The notes under the pieces are model-generated. The model worked only from the letters and a program-made list of their open reading frames with translations, did not search any database and had not been told where the DNA came from. A stretch of DNA of 13,193 nt, from the NCBI GenBank assembly GCA_029263035.1, contig JAJCYF010000237.1, positions 1-13,193 on the forward strand. The letters are read 5' to 3'. Position numbers and translations under genes: made by a program. The stretch is from Actinomycetes bacterium. Lineage in GTDB: Bacteria; Actinomycetota; CADDZG01; JAHWKV01. Position 1 is the stretch's first letter. Each line of letters begins with the position of its first letter. Of the stretch, positions 12,777 through 13,193 are shown piece by piece.

Positions 12777-13193
12777 ATGAGAATCCGTTCATTTGCCGCT
12801 GCAGTCATCGCCTTTATCTTCATCGCAATGCCGGCCGCGGCGCTGGCCGCCGACTTCAGGGCGGCGGAAGGACGGCAGGAGGTCCGCGGGGCGGTTGACG
12901 ACGATGTCTACATCGCCGGCGACGAGATCGTCGTCTCGGGTGAGGTTACCGGTGACGTTTTTGCCGCCGGGCGCAGAGTACGCCTCACCGGCTCCACCGG
13001 ACAGTCACTATTCGCCGGAGCCCAGGACATCGACATCTCGGGACGGGTAGATCACTCGGCTCGGGTCGCCGGCCAGAACGTGACCGTTAGCGGGACGATC
13101 GCCCAGGACCTCCTGGGGGCAGGGCAGGCCATGATCATCGAGGCAGATGGCAGCGTCGGCCGGGACATCTGGGCCGGCGGGCAGGACCTCACG
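12777..13193 (+). CDS. Secreted bactofilin-like polymer-forming protein (partial, 3' end outside window)
   Basis: The frame is open from ATG 12777 to the window end, 139 codons. GGGAG seven bases upstream supports this start over the out-of-frame ATG at 12772. A signal peptide is clear: MRIRSF, a hydrophobic core AAAVIAFIFIAM, and a likely cut after PAAALA. The rest shows the short periodic pattern of polymer-forming beta-helix proteins: VYIAGDEIVVSGEVTGDVFAAG, then LTGSTGQSLFAGAQDIDISG, VAGQNVTVSGTIAQDLLGAG and GSVGRDIWAGGQD, about one rung per 17-20 residues. Bactofilins are normally cytoplasmic, so an exported member would act outside the membrane, perhaps as a surface scaffold. Such proteins often continue into C-terminal membrane helices, which cannot be checked here. 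Confidence 0.8.
   Translation, partial: MRIRSFAAAVIAFIFIAMPAAALAADFRAAEGRQEVRGAVDDDVYIAGDEIVVSGEVTGDVFAAGRRVRLTGSTGQSLFAGAQDIDISGRVDHSARVAGQNVTVSGTIAQDLLGAGQAMIIEADGSVGRDIWAGGQDLT

Overview
The window is GC-rich and gene-dense, with many GTG or TTG starts and several genes whose -10 box sits right against the start codon, as in leaderless mRNAs. Together with a DUF222/HNH (13E12-type) endonuclease, an LPxTG surface protein and a mycobacterial-type sulfite reductase with the Tyr/Cys active-site pair, this points to an actinobacterium (Actinomycetota). Genus or class cannot be told from this window alone.

Layout. Bases 1-1352 hold the end of a sulfate-activation block: the C-terminus of CysN (ATP sulfurylase GTPase subunit), a free-standing APS kinase CysC, and a small membrane protein that overlaps cysC. 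Bases 1436-2370 encode a sortase-anchored protein with two Ig-like domains; its signal peptide and body lie in different frames, so one base is missing or was misread near 1600. Bases 2435-3724 encode an MFS exporter, convergent with a serine hydrolase of the class C beta-lactamase fold (3790-4968, minus). Next on the minus strand is a YndJ-like nine-helix membrane protein whose C-terminal tail is encoded by an 18-bp minisatellite. Divergent from it is the DUF222/HNH endonuclease gene (6230-7447), followed at once by a second, unrelated GC-rich array of about 14 short units (7451-7697).

Bases 7706-12007 are the metabolic core: a strong-looking promoter with an overlapping dyad, then sulfite/nitrite reductase, 4Fe-4S APS reductase (cysH), a 51-residue zinc-ribbon protein, and a nitrate/nitrite-type (NNP/NarK) MFS transporter. 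With the CysN/CysC block at the left end this gives sulfate to APS (CysDN), APS to sulfite (CysH) and sulfite to sulfide (reductase), while CysC supplies PAPS. The NNP transporter leaves open a link to nitrate/nitrite. At the right end are a short cation-transporter-like membrane protein (12090-12707), preceded by two 13-bp dyads, and the start of a secreted bactofilin-like polymer-forming protein that runs off the window.

Most genes belong to known families. The less ordinary content is in the DNA between and at the ends of genes: two GC-rich short-unit arrays on either side of the HNH gene, a single copy of one repeat unit 4.4 kb away in another intergenic gap, a minisatellite that has been read in two frames through compensating indels, and dyads placed at promoters. 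I see no tRNA, rRNA, CRISPR array, insertion sequence or replication origin.
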